Positions 17,709 through 25,478 of a stretch of DNA of 64,000 nucleotides are shown here, in pieces; within the stretch, counting starts at the first letter, position 1; every line of letters begins with the position of its first letter. The stretch spans positions 1 through 64,000 of the forward strand of contig CACNIC010000002.1 of the NCBI GenBank assembly GCA_902620405.1, written 5' to 3'. The notes beneath the pieces were generated by a model. It was not told the origin of the DNA and did no database searches. It saw only the letters and a program-made list of their open reading frames with translations. A program made the translations under genes and the position numbers. Origin of the DNA: an uncultured SAR202 cluster bacterium. GTDB lineage: Bacteria; Chloroflexota; Dehalococcoidia; Lucifugimonadales; Lucifugimonadaceae.

Positions 17709-18663
17709 CGATGATTCAAATAACCTTTCTTCATCACCTTTTAAGGAAGGAATGAAATCATTATTGCATAAAAAGGTGGCATTATCTGTAATTATTATTT
17801 TGAGTGCTGTTTATTTAATAGGTATTTTCTCACCTCTTATAGCACCCTATTCATATTCAGAGACTAATTTACTTAACACACAAAGTAGCCCATCTTGGGA
17901 TCATATTTTTGGAACAGATAGGCTTGGAAGGGATATTTTTACTAGAATAATATGGGGTATTCAGACAACAGTGATAATAACATTGGTGGGACTTATAACT
18001 GGAAGTTTGATACTGGGGGTTAGCCTGGGTCTTATTGCTGGTTATTTTAGAGGAAAGGTAGATTCTTTTATAACTAGGGTAGGTGAAATCCTTGCTGCAT
18101 TTCCAGATATTCTGCTAATCATTATTCTAGCTGCGACCTTAAGACCTAGAATTGTTGATTTTGCTAGGAAAGTTGAAGATTCAACAGGAATAAATGGTAT
18201 AGTTTCAAGTGGAATTGTTGATTTCGCTGTAATCGGAATTGCATTACTTCCCCTGAGTTGGTTTGGGATGATGAGATTAGTAAGGGGCCAAGTTCTATCT
18301 GTAAGTCAAAGAGAATATGTTCAAGCAGCAAAAATTGCAGGTGCTTCAAATGCAAGAATATTATTTAGGCATATTCTTCCAAATGTAATTGGGCCAATAA
18401 TAGTTTCTGCAAGTTTTGGATTAGGTGCTGTTGCAGGAACTGAAGTTTTCTTGAGTTTTCTTGGCCTTGGAGTTCAACCTCCTCATCCAAGCTTAGGTAT
18501 TATGATTGCAGATGTTTCCGGTAGAGGCTCATCAAGTGTTTCGGTTTTGGTTAATCATCCTGAACAAATTCTTGCCCCGGTTGCTGTAGTGTGGATTTTA
18601 ATTTTTTGTTGGAATTTACTTGGGGATGCATTAACTGATATATTCAATCCAAGATCAAAGTAA
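17698..18663 (+). CDS. Peptide-type ABC transporter permease, DppC-like
   Basis: This 321-residue permease is the partner of the DppB-like subunit. It shows the N-terminal OppC-type segment (IIILSAVYLIGIFSPLIAPY), the FGTDRLGRDIFTRIIWG motif characteristic of DppC/OppC, and an EAA loop at REYVQAAKIAGASNARI. The ATG lies within the end of the upstream permease gene. The following gene encodes gamma-glutamyltransferase, starting three bases after the stop. That suggests the importer and this peptidase act on related substrates such as glutathione or gamma-glutamyl peptides; this link is inferred from position. Confidence 0.92.
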   Translation: MKINDDSNNLSSSPFKEGMKSLLHKKVALSVIIILSAVYLIGIFSPLIAPYSYSETNLLNTQSSPSWDHIFGTDRLGRDIFTRIIWGIQTTVIITLVGLITGSLILGVSLGLIAGYFRGKVDSFITRVGEILAAFPDILLIIILAATLRPRIVDFARKVEDSTGINGIVSSGIVDFAVIGIALLPLSWFGMMRLVRGQVLSVSQREYVQAAKIAGASNARILFRHILPNVIGPIIVSASFGLGAVAGTEVFLSFLGLGVQPPHPSLGIMIADVSGRGSSSVSVLVNHPEQILAPVAVVWILIFCWNLLGDALTDIFNPRSK

Positions 18664-18666
18664 GAA

Positions 18667-20274
18667 ATGAGTACTTTTAAATTCAGTAAATATAACTCTA
18701 GGCGTTCTGATGTATTAGGATCAAACGGATCTATCGCAACAAGCCACCCTTTAGCAGCTAATGCAGGTTTAGATATTTTAAAAAAAGGTGGCAATGCTGT
18801 TGACGCAGCAATTGCAGCAGCAGCAGTTTTAAATATTGTTGAGCCTATGTCTACTGGAATTGGTGGAGATGTTTTTTCATTGTTATATTTAAATAATGAA
18901 TCTAAAGTAATAGCTTTGAATGGGAGTGGAAAAACTGGATCTAAAGTTAATTACAAATATTTTATTGAAAATGATTATAAAGAAATTCCATTTGAAGGCC
19001 CAAATTCTGGATTATCTGTAAGTGTTCCTGGGGCAGTAGATGCTTGGGAAGAGTTGTCAAAAAAATATGGAAATTTCTCCTTAGACACATTGTTAGTGCC
19101 TGCTATAGATTTAGCAAATAATGGCTTCCCAGTTTCTGAAGTTATAGCAGATTATTGGAGTAAATCAGAAAAAAAATTATCAATTAATGATAATTGTGAT
19201 TTTTTAATTAACAATAAATCACCTAAATTTGGAGAAACATTTTTTAACAAAAATTTGGCAAAGGTCTTAAAAGGAATTGCAGATAATGGAAAAAATTTTT
19301 TTTATCAAGGAAGTGTTCCAAAAAATATTATTTCATATTTAGACAAATTTAACGGAGTGCTTACAGAAGAGGATTTTTATAACCATGAGTCAGAATGGGT
19401 TAAACCAATTTCTATAAATTATAGAGGTTATGATGTATGGGAATGCCCGCCCAATGGTCAAGGCATTGCTGCACTTATTGCTTTAAATATTTTTGAAAAT
19501 TTTAATGATTTGGATAATGAATATTTAAAATTACATTATCAAATAGAATCTATGAAAATAGCCTTTGAAGATGCACTTTGGCATGTTTCAGATCCTAAAT
19601 TTTATAAAACACCAATTGATCAATTATTATCTAAAAAATATGCATCTGAAAGATTTAATGATATTGACTCTAATATTGCAAAAGATGACCATGAGGCAGG
19701 AAAAATGAAATCACATGGTGATACTGTATATATATCTGTTGTTGATAAAGAAGGAAATGCTTGCTCATTTATAAACAGTCTTTTTCAAAGTTTTGGCTGT
19801 GGATTAGTTATACCAAATCATGGATTAGCTATGAATAATAGAGGGTCATTGTTTTCTTTGGAAGAAAATCACCCTAATAAACTTGAGCCATTAAAGAGGC
19901 CCTACAATACTATAATTCCTTCTTTAATTACAATGAATAATGAGTTATTTAGTTGTTTAGGGGTAATGGGCGGATTTCAACAACCTCAAGGTCATTTACA
20001 GGTTATATCAAATATGATTGATCTTAAAATGACACCTCAAACAGCATTAGATGCGCCAAGATTTAACTATGATCCTTTTTCAGGGATTATTAATTTAGAA
20101 GAAACATTTAATGAAGATACTTACGAAAAATTAATAAAATTAAGTCATGATATTAAAGTTTTAAAAGGTTATGAAAAAGGAACATTTGGAGGAGGTCAAG
20201 CCATAAATAAATATCATAATACTTTTATTGCTGGATCGGATCCAAGAAAAGATGGATTAGCATTAAGTTATTAA
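18667..20274 (+). CDS. Gamma-glutamyltransferase (GGT) family protein
   Basis: GGT enzymes are Ntn hydrolases that cleave or transfer gamma-glutamyl groups and self-process at a threonine. The 535-residue protein has the large-subunit signature GGNAVDAAIAAAAVLN, STGIGGD, and the small-subunit start with Thr353 in GDTVYISVVDKEGN, where TTH is usual. Later motifs include FQSFGCGLV and MGGFQQPQGH. No signal peptide is visible, so it may be cytoplasmic, like several GGT-related acylases. Glutathione hydrolysis is the family default, but another gamma-glutamyl or acyl substrate is possible. Confidence 0.9.
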   Translation: MSTFKFSKYNSRRSDVLGSNGSIATSHPLAANAGLDILKKGGNAVDAAIAAAAVLNIVEPMSTGIGGDVFSLLYLNNESKVIALNGSGKTGSKVNYKYFIENDYKEIPFEGPNSGLSVSVPGAVDAWEELSKKYGNFSLDTLLVPAIDLANNGFPVSEVIADYWSKSEKKLSINDNCDFLINNKSPKFGETFFNKNLAKVLKGIADNGKNFFYQGSVPKNIISYLDKFNGVLTEEDFYNHESEWVKPISINYRGYDVWECPPNGQGIAALIALNIFENFNDLDNEYLKLHYQIESMKIAFEDALWHVSDPKFYKTPIDQLLSKKYASERFNDIDSNIAKDDHEAGKMKSHGDTVYISVVDKEGNACSFINSLFQSFGCGLVIPNHGLAMNNRGSLFSLEENHPNKLEPLKRPYNTIIPSLITMNNELFSCLGVMGGFQQPQGHLQVISNMIDLKMTPQTALDAPRFNYDPFSGIINLEETFNEDTYEKLIKLSHDIKVLKGYEKGTFGGGQAINKYHNTFIAGSDPRKDGLALSY

Positions 20275-20275
20275 C

Positions 20276-21361
20276 ATGAAAGTATGTTTAGTTTCTCCTT
20301 ATGACATTTCTCAAACTGGTGGAGTAACAAATCATATAGTAAATTATGCCAATGAATTACAATTAACTGGAAATGAAGTTACTATTCTTTCAACCTCATC
20401 AAATATTAATTTTAAATTAGATCCCATTAAAATTATTAATCTAGGTAAACCCGTCCCTATAAAATTTGGAAGTACTGTTGCCAATATTTTATTATCATGG
20501 AAATCTTTATTTAAAATATATTTTTTCTTTAAAAAAAATAGATTTGATATTGTGCACATTCATGAGCCTTTAGTTCCATTTATTTCTACTTTTTCATTAA
20601 TTTTTTCCAAGAACAAAACTGTTTTGACATTTCATTCAACAATTAAAAAAAGCTGGATGTTTAAGGTTTGGGGATTTATATTTAAGCCTTGGTTAAATAA
20701 AAAAGATTTCTTTATAGCAGTGTCAAAATCAGCTAAAGATTCTTTACTAAATTACAACTATAATCTAAATGTTGAAATTCACCCAAACGGTGTTACAAAT
20801 ACCTTATTTAAAAATCAACAGAATCAAAAAAAAGACAAAATAAAAATATTGTTTGTGGGAAGAAATGAAGAAAGAAAAGGGGCGGAAGTACTTTTAAAAG
20901 CATTTCAAATAATGAAGAAAAATAATATAAAAAAATCATTTGAATTAGTACTGATAGGTCAAGATATTGATAAATTGATAAATAAGTACCCTTCAATTGA
21001 ACAATGTAAATTCATAGGCCATACAGAAGGTGAAAAACTTTACAAACATTATTTTGATTCAGATATTTTATGTGCACCAGCAATCGAAAATGAAAGTTTT
21101 GGAATAATTTTAATTGAGGCAATGGCTTCAAAAAATGTTGTAGTAGCATCTGATATAAGTGGTTATAAGGAATTAATAGATAATAAAAATGGAATATTAT
21201 TTAAAAATAAAGATATAAATGATTTAGCAAATAAATTAACTTTATTGATTGAAAATGATAATTTAAGATTAAATTTAAAAAATTATGGCTATGAATTTTC
21301 AAAAAATTATAAATGGGAATACGTTGCTAAAAAAATATTTAAAACATACAAAACATTATGA
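20276..21361 (+). CDS. GT4 glycosyltransferase, PimA-like
   Basis: This 361-residue GT-B glycosyltransferase has the donor-side E-x7-E motif (APAIENESFGIILIEAMA) of GT4. Its N-terminus (MKVCLVSPYDISQTGGVTNH) matches PimA, the phosphatidylinositol alpha-mannosyltransferase, in the placement of the PY and GGV motifs. The mid-domain NGV and LFVGRNEERKGAEVLLKA fit the same family. The next gene, a CDP-alcohol phosphatidyltransferase of the PI-phosphate-synthase type, overlaps by four bases (ATGA). That strengthens a role in phosphoinositide glycolipid synthesis at the cytoplasmic membrane. Donor and acceptor are inferred. Confidence 0.8.
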   Translation: MKVCLVSPYDISQTGGVTNHIVNYANELQLTGNEVTILSTSSNINFKLDPIKIINLGKPVPIKFGSTVANILLSWKSLFKIYFFFKKNRFDIVHIHEPLVPFISTFSLIFSKNKTVLTFHSTIKKSWMFKVWGFIFKPWLNKKDFFIAVSKSAKDSLLNYNYNLNVEIHPNGVTNTLFKNQQNQKKDKIKILFVGRNEERKGAEVLLKAFQIMKKNNIKKSFELVLIGQDIDKLINKYPSIEQCKFIGHTEGEKLYKHYFDSDILCAPAIENESFGIILIEAMASKNVVVASDISGYKELIDNKNGILFKNKDINDLANKLTLLIENDNLRLNLKNYGYEFSKNYKWEYVAKKIFKTYKTL

Positions 21362-21954
21362 ATGATGTATTTGAAAAATATAGGATCTCATTAAGATCTG
21401 TACTTGATAGTTTTTTAGTTAATCCAATTTTATTTTTATTATTAAAACTTAAATTAACACCTAATGCAGTTACATTTTTAGGCTTTTTAATATGTTGTAT
21501 TTCAGCATATTTCATTTCTTCTGGAAGTTTTTTGGTAGGAGGACTTTTAGTACTGTTTTCTGGATTTATGGATATATTCGATGGAGCATTGGCTAGAAAA
21601 ATGGAACTAATTACAGATAGAGGTGCTTTCTTAGATTCAACATTTGATAGGCTTAGTGAAGCTATTGTTCTAATTGGCTTAATATATTTTTTTTCAACTT
21701 CAAATGAAACTAATCTTGTTTTGTTGACATCATTATCTTTAGTATTTTCGATATTAATCAGTTATTTAAGAGCCAGGATCGAAGGATTGGGTTATAATTC
21801 TAAAGGTGGTTTTTTTACAAGACCAGAAAGAGTGTTAGTTGTCAGTTTAGGTTTAATTTTTTTTAGCCCTGAATTAACTGTTACTCTGTTAGCGATTGCA
21901 ACAACAGCAGGACTTTTTCATCGATTTTTAATTTTTTGGAGAATACTTAAATAA
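21358..21954 (+). CDS. CDP-alcohol phosphatidyltransferase, PI-phosphate-synthase type
   Basis: This 198-residue membrane enzyme has the full CDP-alcohol motif D-x2-DG-x2-AR-x8-G-x3-D-x3-D (DIFDGALARKMELITDRGA, then FLDSTFD). Its C-terminal half has SYLRARIEGLG and GGFFTRPERV, which match the inositol-phosphate-binding region I remember from mycobacterial PgsA1 better than the glycerophosphate type. I infer synthesis of phosphatidylinositol phosphate from CDP-diacylglycerol and inositol phosphate. PgsA (PG-phosphate synthase) is the alternative. It is translationally coupled to the PimA-like gene before it. No phosphatase or acyltransferase of a full PIM pathway is adjacent. Confidence 0.82.
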   Translation: MNDVFEKYRISLRSVLDSFLVNPILFLLLKLKLTPNAVTFLGFLICCISAYFISSGSFLVGGLLVLFSGFMDIFDGALARKMELITDRGAFLDSTFDRLSEAIVLIGLIYFFSTSNETNLVLLTSLSLVFSILISYLRARIEGLGYNSKGGFFTRPERVLVVSLGLIFFSPELTVTLLAIATTAGLFHRFLIFWRILK

Positions 21955-21956
21955 TA

Positions 21957-23225
21957 ATGAAAAATTTAATTAAGACTTTTTTTCTAATATTTATTTTCTT
22001 TTTTTCTATATCTGGAAATAAATATATTTATGCTGATCAGGAAAATGTTATTGACTTTGGAGTTCAGTCGGAAATTCCACAGGGAATAAGATTTAATATT
22101 GAGCTTACTGATTATGAAAATATTCAAGATATTCAAGTAAAATTCAAAATAGATGGCAGGAAATCCTTTCAGTATGAATATCTTAAATTACCAAAAGGAA
22201 ATGAATCTATAGATCATTTCTTTTCAACTCTTCAATCAAGTAGGTATATGCCCCCTGGAAGCAAGATAGAATATTATTTTGAGATTTTCAATAAAGATGG
22301 TTCTTCTTTTAGAACTGAAAAAAAGTATGATGTACTTTTAGATAGTAGGTTCAACTGGGATATTGTCCAAGGTGAAATTGTAGATGTTTATTATCATGGA
22401 CCAGTTTCAAGGCGGGCAAAAAATGTACTAGAGGCTTGTGATAAATCTGTTAAAGATATATCTGAATTATTGGGCGTTGAGTCAAACGATAGAATTTCCT
22501 TAGTAATGTACAACAATTATTCAGAAATGTTTGATGTTGTTGTGAAAAAAAGTCAAACTCAGGCAGGGTCTCTTATTACAGAAGGCCAAGCATTTGCTAC
22601 TGAAAATATTGTTATTGTAGACGGCGGTTCAAGATCAGCATTAGGCGTTTCAACGCATGAAATTACTCATATAATTGTTGCTAGAGCTACAAAGGATTCT
22701 TATACTGGCGTGCCATTGTGGCTAAATGAAGGTCTCGCAGAATATGGAAATATTGAACCAGATTCCGGATATGATAGATATTTAGAATGGGCAGTTGACA
22801 CAAACAGATTATTCCCTTTTTCTTCTCTAAATAGATTTCCAGGAAACCCAAATCTAACTCTTGTTGCTTACGGACAATCAAGATCGTTTATTGAATATTT
22901 AGTTAAACAATACCCAAAGCAAAATATGAAAAATCTCATGAAAGGCATATCTGATAGAAAATCTTTTGACGATAGTTTTCTTGCTGCTTATGGAAAAAAT
23001 TTAAATGATATTGAAAGAGATTGGAGATCTACTTTAACATCAAATCAAAGTAGTGCACCTATAATAAAGACAGAAAATATCGAAGTTGAATCTAAAGAAA
23101 ATGGAACTTGTGGAGAGGGAAGGATGGGTTTCGAAACTATGTTAATAATTATACTAATATTTACTATATTCGTAAAAAAATATAATTTAAATTATTTTAA
23201 ACGTAAAAAAATTGGTATTACTTAA
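21957..23225 (+). CDS. Exported gluzincin-type metallopeptidase with Cys-Gly C-terminal anchor
   Basis: The 422-residue protein starts with a hydrophobic signal segment ending around YIYADQ. An immunoglobulin-like or beta-rich region of about 120 residues follows. A peptidase_MA-like zinc protease domain comes next, with HEITH (HExxH) in STHEITHIIVARAT and a downstream glutamate in WLNEGLAEY. The end is tripartite: GTCGEGR with Cys385, a hydrophobic helix, and a basic KRKK tail, resembling the tail of the protein at 1..434. I infer a surface protease anchored after processing at the Cys region. It starts two bases after the phosphatidyltransferase stop. Substrate unknown. Confidence 0.82.
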   Translation: MKNLIKTFFLIFIFFFSISGNKYIYADQENVIDFGVQSEIPQGIRFNIELTDYENIQDIQVKFKIDGRKSFQYEYLKLPKGNESIDHFFSTLQSSRYMPPGSKIEYYFEIFNKDGSSFRTEKKYDVLLDSRFNWDIVQGEIVDVYYHGPVSRRAKNVLEACDKSVKDISELLGVESNDRISLVMYNNYSEMFDVVVKKSQTQAGSLITEGQAFATENIVIVDGGSRSALGVSTHEITHIIVARATKDSYTGVPLWLNEGLAEYGNIEPDSGYDRYLEWAVDTNRLFPFSSLNRFPGNPNLTLVAYGQSRSFIEYLVKQYPKQNMKNLMKGISDRKSFDDSFLAAYGKNLNDIERDWRSTLTSNQSSAPIIKTENIEVESKENGTCGEGRMGFETMLIIILIFTIFVKKYNLNYFKRKKIGIT

Positions 23226-23248
23226 CATTTATGTAACATTTATTTACC
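23222..23248 (+). promoter_or_regulatory. Phased TTAAC/GTAAC/TTACC repeats upstream of amt (candidate nitrogen-regulator site)
   Basis: Three related pentamers begin at 23222 (TTAAC), 23233 (GTAAC) and 23244 (TTACC). They are exactly 11 bases apart and separated by the same ATTTAT hexamer. They lie about 70-95 bases before the amt start and overlap the stop codon of the preceding gene. The spacing (GTnAC, n6, repeat) is like actinobacterial GlnR boxes. No regulator gene is in the window, and chance in an AT-rich genome is possible. Confidence 0.35.
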
Positions 23249-23316
23249 TTGTTGTAATAAATCAAGAATGTATTCCTTTAAATTCTAATAATTAAACAAT
23301 TAGTAAAGGATTTTTT

Positions 23317-24555
23317 ATGCCTGATTTTGATTCTGGGAGCTTAGCGTGGATGATTGTCGCTTCAGCTCTAGTATTATTTATGACTCCAGGTTTAGCCTTT
23401 TTTTACGGTGGTCTTGTTAGAGCTAAAAACGTAGTAAGTACTATGATGTACTGTTTTGCAGCAATGGCTTTAATGCCAGTAATTTGGGTTTTATGGGGTT
23501 ATTCTTTAGCATTCGGTGAAGGAAATGCATTCATCGGAGATTTTAGTTTTTTCCTACTTAATGGAATTAATATGACATCTCCTGAAGCTGGATCTGAAAT
23601 AATGTTTGTAATATTCCAAGGAATGTTTGCAATAATAACACCTGCATTAATTACAGGTGCTTTTGTTGAAAGATTTAAATTTTCAACATATTTAATTTTT
23701 ATAACTATTTGGGTTACTTTAGTATATGCTCCAGTTTGCCATTGGGTTTGGGGTGGAGGATGGATAAGTCAGGGTGTATTTGGTGATCAAGGTGCACTTG
23801 ATTTTGCTGGTGGAACTGTTGTTCACTTAAATGCAGGTGCTGCAGCCCTTGTTGCAGCTTGGATGGTTGGTAAAAGAAGAGGTGGTGCGGCTGGTACAAT
23901 TGTTGCCCATAATGTTCCATATGTCATCCTAGGTGCATCAATCCTATGGTTTGGTTGGTTTGGATTTAATGCAGGAAGTGAATTAGCTGCTGATGGAATT
24001 GCAGCTAATGCGTTCCTTACTACTAATACAGCTGCGGCGATGGCTGCTTTGACATGGCTTGTTATTTCAGGTTTGCACACAGGAAAAATGAGTGCAGTTG
24101 GAGCTGCCACCGGAGCTGTTGCAGGGCTTGTTGCAATAACACCTGCATGCGGATGGGTTGATGTTGGAGGAGCCTTAATGATTGGGTTATCTGCAAGTGT
24201 TGTATGTTATCTTTGCGCTTTAGGTATGGAAAAATCTGGAGTTGATGATGCACTTGTAGTTTTTGGTGTCCATGGTATCGGAGGAGCTTGGGGCGCATTA
24301 ATGACTGGAGTTTTTGCTTCAGAAGCAATTGGAGGAGTCAAAGGATTGTTGGAAGGAAATGGAATAATTGTGTTAGAGCAATTGGTTGGAATTGTTGCAA
24401 CATTCTTATATTCTGGAATTGCTACTTTTATAATATTAAAAGTATTAGACGTAATTCCAGGATTAGGGATCCAAGAACCTGAAAATATTGAAATGTCTGG
24501 TCTTGATGTAAATGTTCATGGTGAGCGTGGATATGTTTCAGACGGTGCTGATTAA
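23317..24555 (+). CDS. amt: Ammonium transporter (Amt/MEP family)
   Basis: Amt forms a trimeric membrane channel for ammonium/ammonia uptake. The 412-residue protein has eleven or so hydrophobic helices and the family signature near DFAGGTVVHLNAGAAALVAA, where the conserved D-x-A-G-x-x-V-H and the first pore histidine lie. The second pore histidine is in VFGVHGIGGAWGALMTG. There is no signal peptide; it begins LAWMIVASALVLFMTPGLAFFYGG. An AAAGGA site precedes the ATG. A PII gene follows eight bases downstream, the usual amtB-glnK arrangement in which PII blocks the transporter when nitrogen is sufficient. Confidence 0.96.
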   Translation: MPDFDSGSLAWMIVASALVLFMTPGLAFFYGGLVRAKNVVSTMMYCFAAMALMPVIWVLWGYSLAFGEGNAFIGDFSFFLLNGINMTSPEAGSEIMFVIFQGMFAIITPALITGAFVERFKFSTYLIFITIWVTLVYAPVCHWVWGGGWISQGVFGDQGALDFAGGTVVHLNAGAAALVAAWMVGKRRGGAAGTIVAHNVPYVILGASILWFGWFGFNAGSELAADGIAANAFLTTNTAAAMAALTWLVISGLHTGKMSAVGAATGAVAGLVAITPACGWVDVGGALMIGLSASVVCYLCALGMEKSGVDDALVVFGVHGIGGAWGALMTGVFASEAIGGVKGLLEGNGIIVLEQLVGIVATFLYSGIATFIILKVLDVIPGLGIQEPENIEMSGLDVNVHGERGYVSDGAD

Positions 24556-24563
24556 GGAGAGAA

Positions 24564-24914
24564 ATGATTAAAATAGAAGCAATTATTAAACCTGAAAAAG
24601 CTAATTCCATTGGACTTGCTTTAGAAGAGGCAGGTGTTGGCGGATACTTCCTTTCAAATATTACTGGAAAAGGTAATCAAAAGGGTGTTGAAGTTACAAC
24701 TGGAAGAGGGACAACTAAAATAACAAGATCTTCTGTTCCAAAAACAGTTATAACAACTGTTGTTGATGATTCTCAAAAACAGAAAGTTTTAGATATTGTT
24801 TTGGAATATGCTAAAACTGGTGACGGAGAAATTGGTGATGGTAAAATTTTCATTACAAAGGTAGATGAAGTTATTAGAGTTAGAACTAACGAAACAGGAA
24901 AAGAAGCATTATAG
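24564..24914 (+). CDS. glnK: Nitrogen regulatory protein PII (GlnK type), T-loop without the usual tyrosine
   Basis: PII proteins are trimeric sensors of ATP/ADP and 2-oxoglutarate that gate Amt. The 116-residue protein has the N-terminal MIKIEAIIKPEK, the GKGNQKG loop, and the C-terminal GDGKIFITKVDEVIRVRTNE signature. The T-loop reads VEVTTGRGTTKITRSSVPK, with threonines and no tyrosine at or near position 51, so uridylylation of Tyr51 is not possible. Phosphorylation or simple ligand control remains possible. It follows amt by eight bases with an AGGAGAG site, and a strong terminator lies 22 bases after the stop. Confidence 0.93.
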   Translation: MIKIEAIIKPEKANSIGLALEEAGVGGYFLSNITGKGNQKGVEVTTGRGTTKITRSSVPKTVITTVVDDSQKQKVLDIVLEYAKTGDGEIGDGKIFITKVDEVIRVRTNETGKEAL

Positions 24915-24936
24915 GTTCTTAATGCTGTATAAATTA

Positions 24937-24969
24937 AAGAAGAGGTGATTTTCACCTCTTCTTTTTTTT
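24937..24969 (+). terminator. Rho-independent terminator after amt-glnK
   Basis: A perfect 12-bp stem (24937-24948 with 24952-24963, AAGAAGAGGTGA and its complement) closes a three-base TTT loop and runs into a tract of Ts up to 24969. It is the clearest intrinsic terminator in the window and ends the amt-glnK transcript before the tRNA cluster. Confidence 0.9.
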
Positions 24970-25027
24970 GTTGATTATTTTTTTAGCAAATTGATAGAAT
25001 GACTTAATCAAAGATAAATGATCTAAT

Positions 25028-25103
25028 AGGAGCGTAGCTCAGTTGGTAGAGCGAAGGTCTCCAAAACCTTAGGCCGGGGGTTCGAATCCTCCCGCTCCTG
25101 CCA
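25028..25103 (+). tRNA. tRNA-Trp (CCA)
   Basis: A complete cloverleaf: acceptor AGGAGCG/CGCTCCT, D stem GCTC/GAGC, anticodon arm AAGGT-CTCCAAA-ACCTT with anticodon CCA, T arm with TTCGAAT loop, discriminator G, encoded CCA. It is the first of four closely spaced tRNA genes. Confidence 0.96.
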
Positions 25104-25110
25104 TGCCATA

Positions 25111-25197
25111 GCCGAGGTGTTGGAATTGGTAGACAAGCAGCGTTGAGGGCGCTGTGCCTGTATTGGCGTGCGAGTTCGAGTCTCGCCCTCGGCACCA
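25111..25197 (+). tRNA. tRNA-Leu (GAG)
   Basis: A class II tRNA with acceptor GCCGAGG/CCTCGGC, anticodon arm CAGCG-TTGAGGG-CGCTG (anticodon GAG), a long variable arm (GCCTGTATTGGCGT), T arm GCGAG-TTCGAGT-CTCGC, discriminator A and encoded CCA. It begins seven bases after tRNA-Trp. Confidence 0.95.
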
Positions 25198-25297
25198 TTG
25201 ACCTTAGGTGCTTGTAAATTTAAATTAATATTATATTTAAAAATTCAATAAAATTAGTTTATTTTTCAATATATATATTTTAGAATGAATTCTTCAT

Positions 25298-25374
25298 GGC
25301 GACGTAGCCAAGTGGTCTAAGGCCGAGGTCTGCAAAACCTCTATTCGGCGGTTCGAATCCGCCCGTCGCCTCCA
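25298..25374 (+). tRNA. tRNA-Cys (GCA)
   Basis: Acceptor GGCGACG/CGTCGCC, D arm GCC/GGC, anticodon arm GAGGT-CTGCAAA-ACCTC (anticodon GCA), T arm GGCGG-TTCGAAT-CCGCC, discriminator T (U in RNA, as expected for Cys), encoded CCA. The 100 bases between this gene and the previous tRNA hold nothing I can identify. Confidence 0.95.
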
Positions 25375-25381
25375 TTGTATG

Positions 25382-25465
25382 GCCGAGGTGGTGGAATGGT
25401 AGACACGAAGGACTTAAAATCCTTTGCCTTAGGGCGTGCGAGTTCGACTCTCGCCCTCGGCACCA
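25382..25465 (+). tRNA. tRNA-Leu (TAA)
   Basis: A class II tRNA with the same acceptor stem (GCCGAGG/CCTCGGC) as the Leu-GAG gene. The anticodon loop CTTAAAA gives anticodon TAA; there is a long variable arm, a T arm GCGAG-TTCGACT-CTCGC, and encoded CCA. It ends the four-gene tRNA cluster. Confidence 0.95.
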
Positions 25466-25478
25466 TAACAAATGTTCT

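Noticed and set aside
23714-24610. Several overlapping ORFs on both strands within amt
   Set aside because: Shadows caused by the Ala/Gly-rich codon use of amt; Gln/His-rich low-complexity products have no protein character.
25004-25471. Reverse-strand ORFs across the tRNA cluster (for example RARLELARQYRHSALN)
   Set aside because: These are translations of tRNA genes on the opposite strand, a well-known artefact; the tRNAs fold fully.
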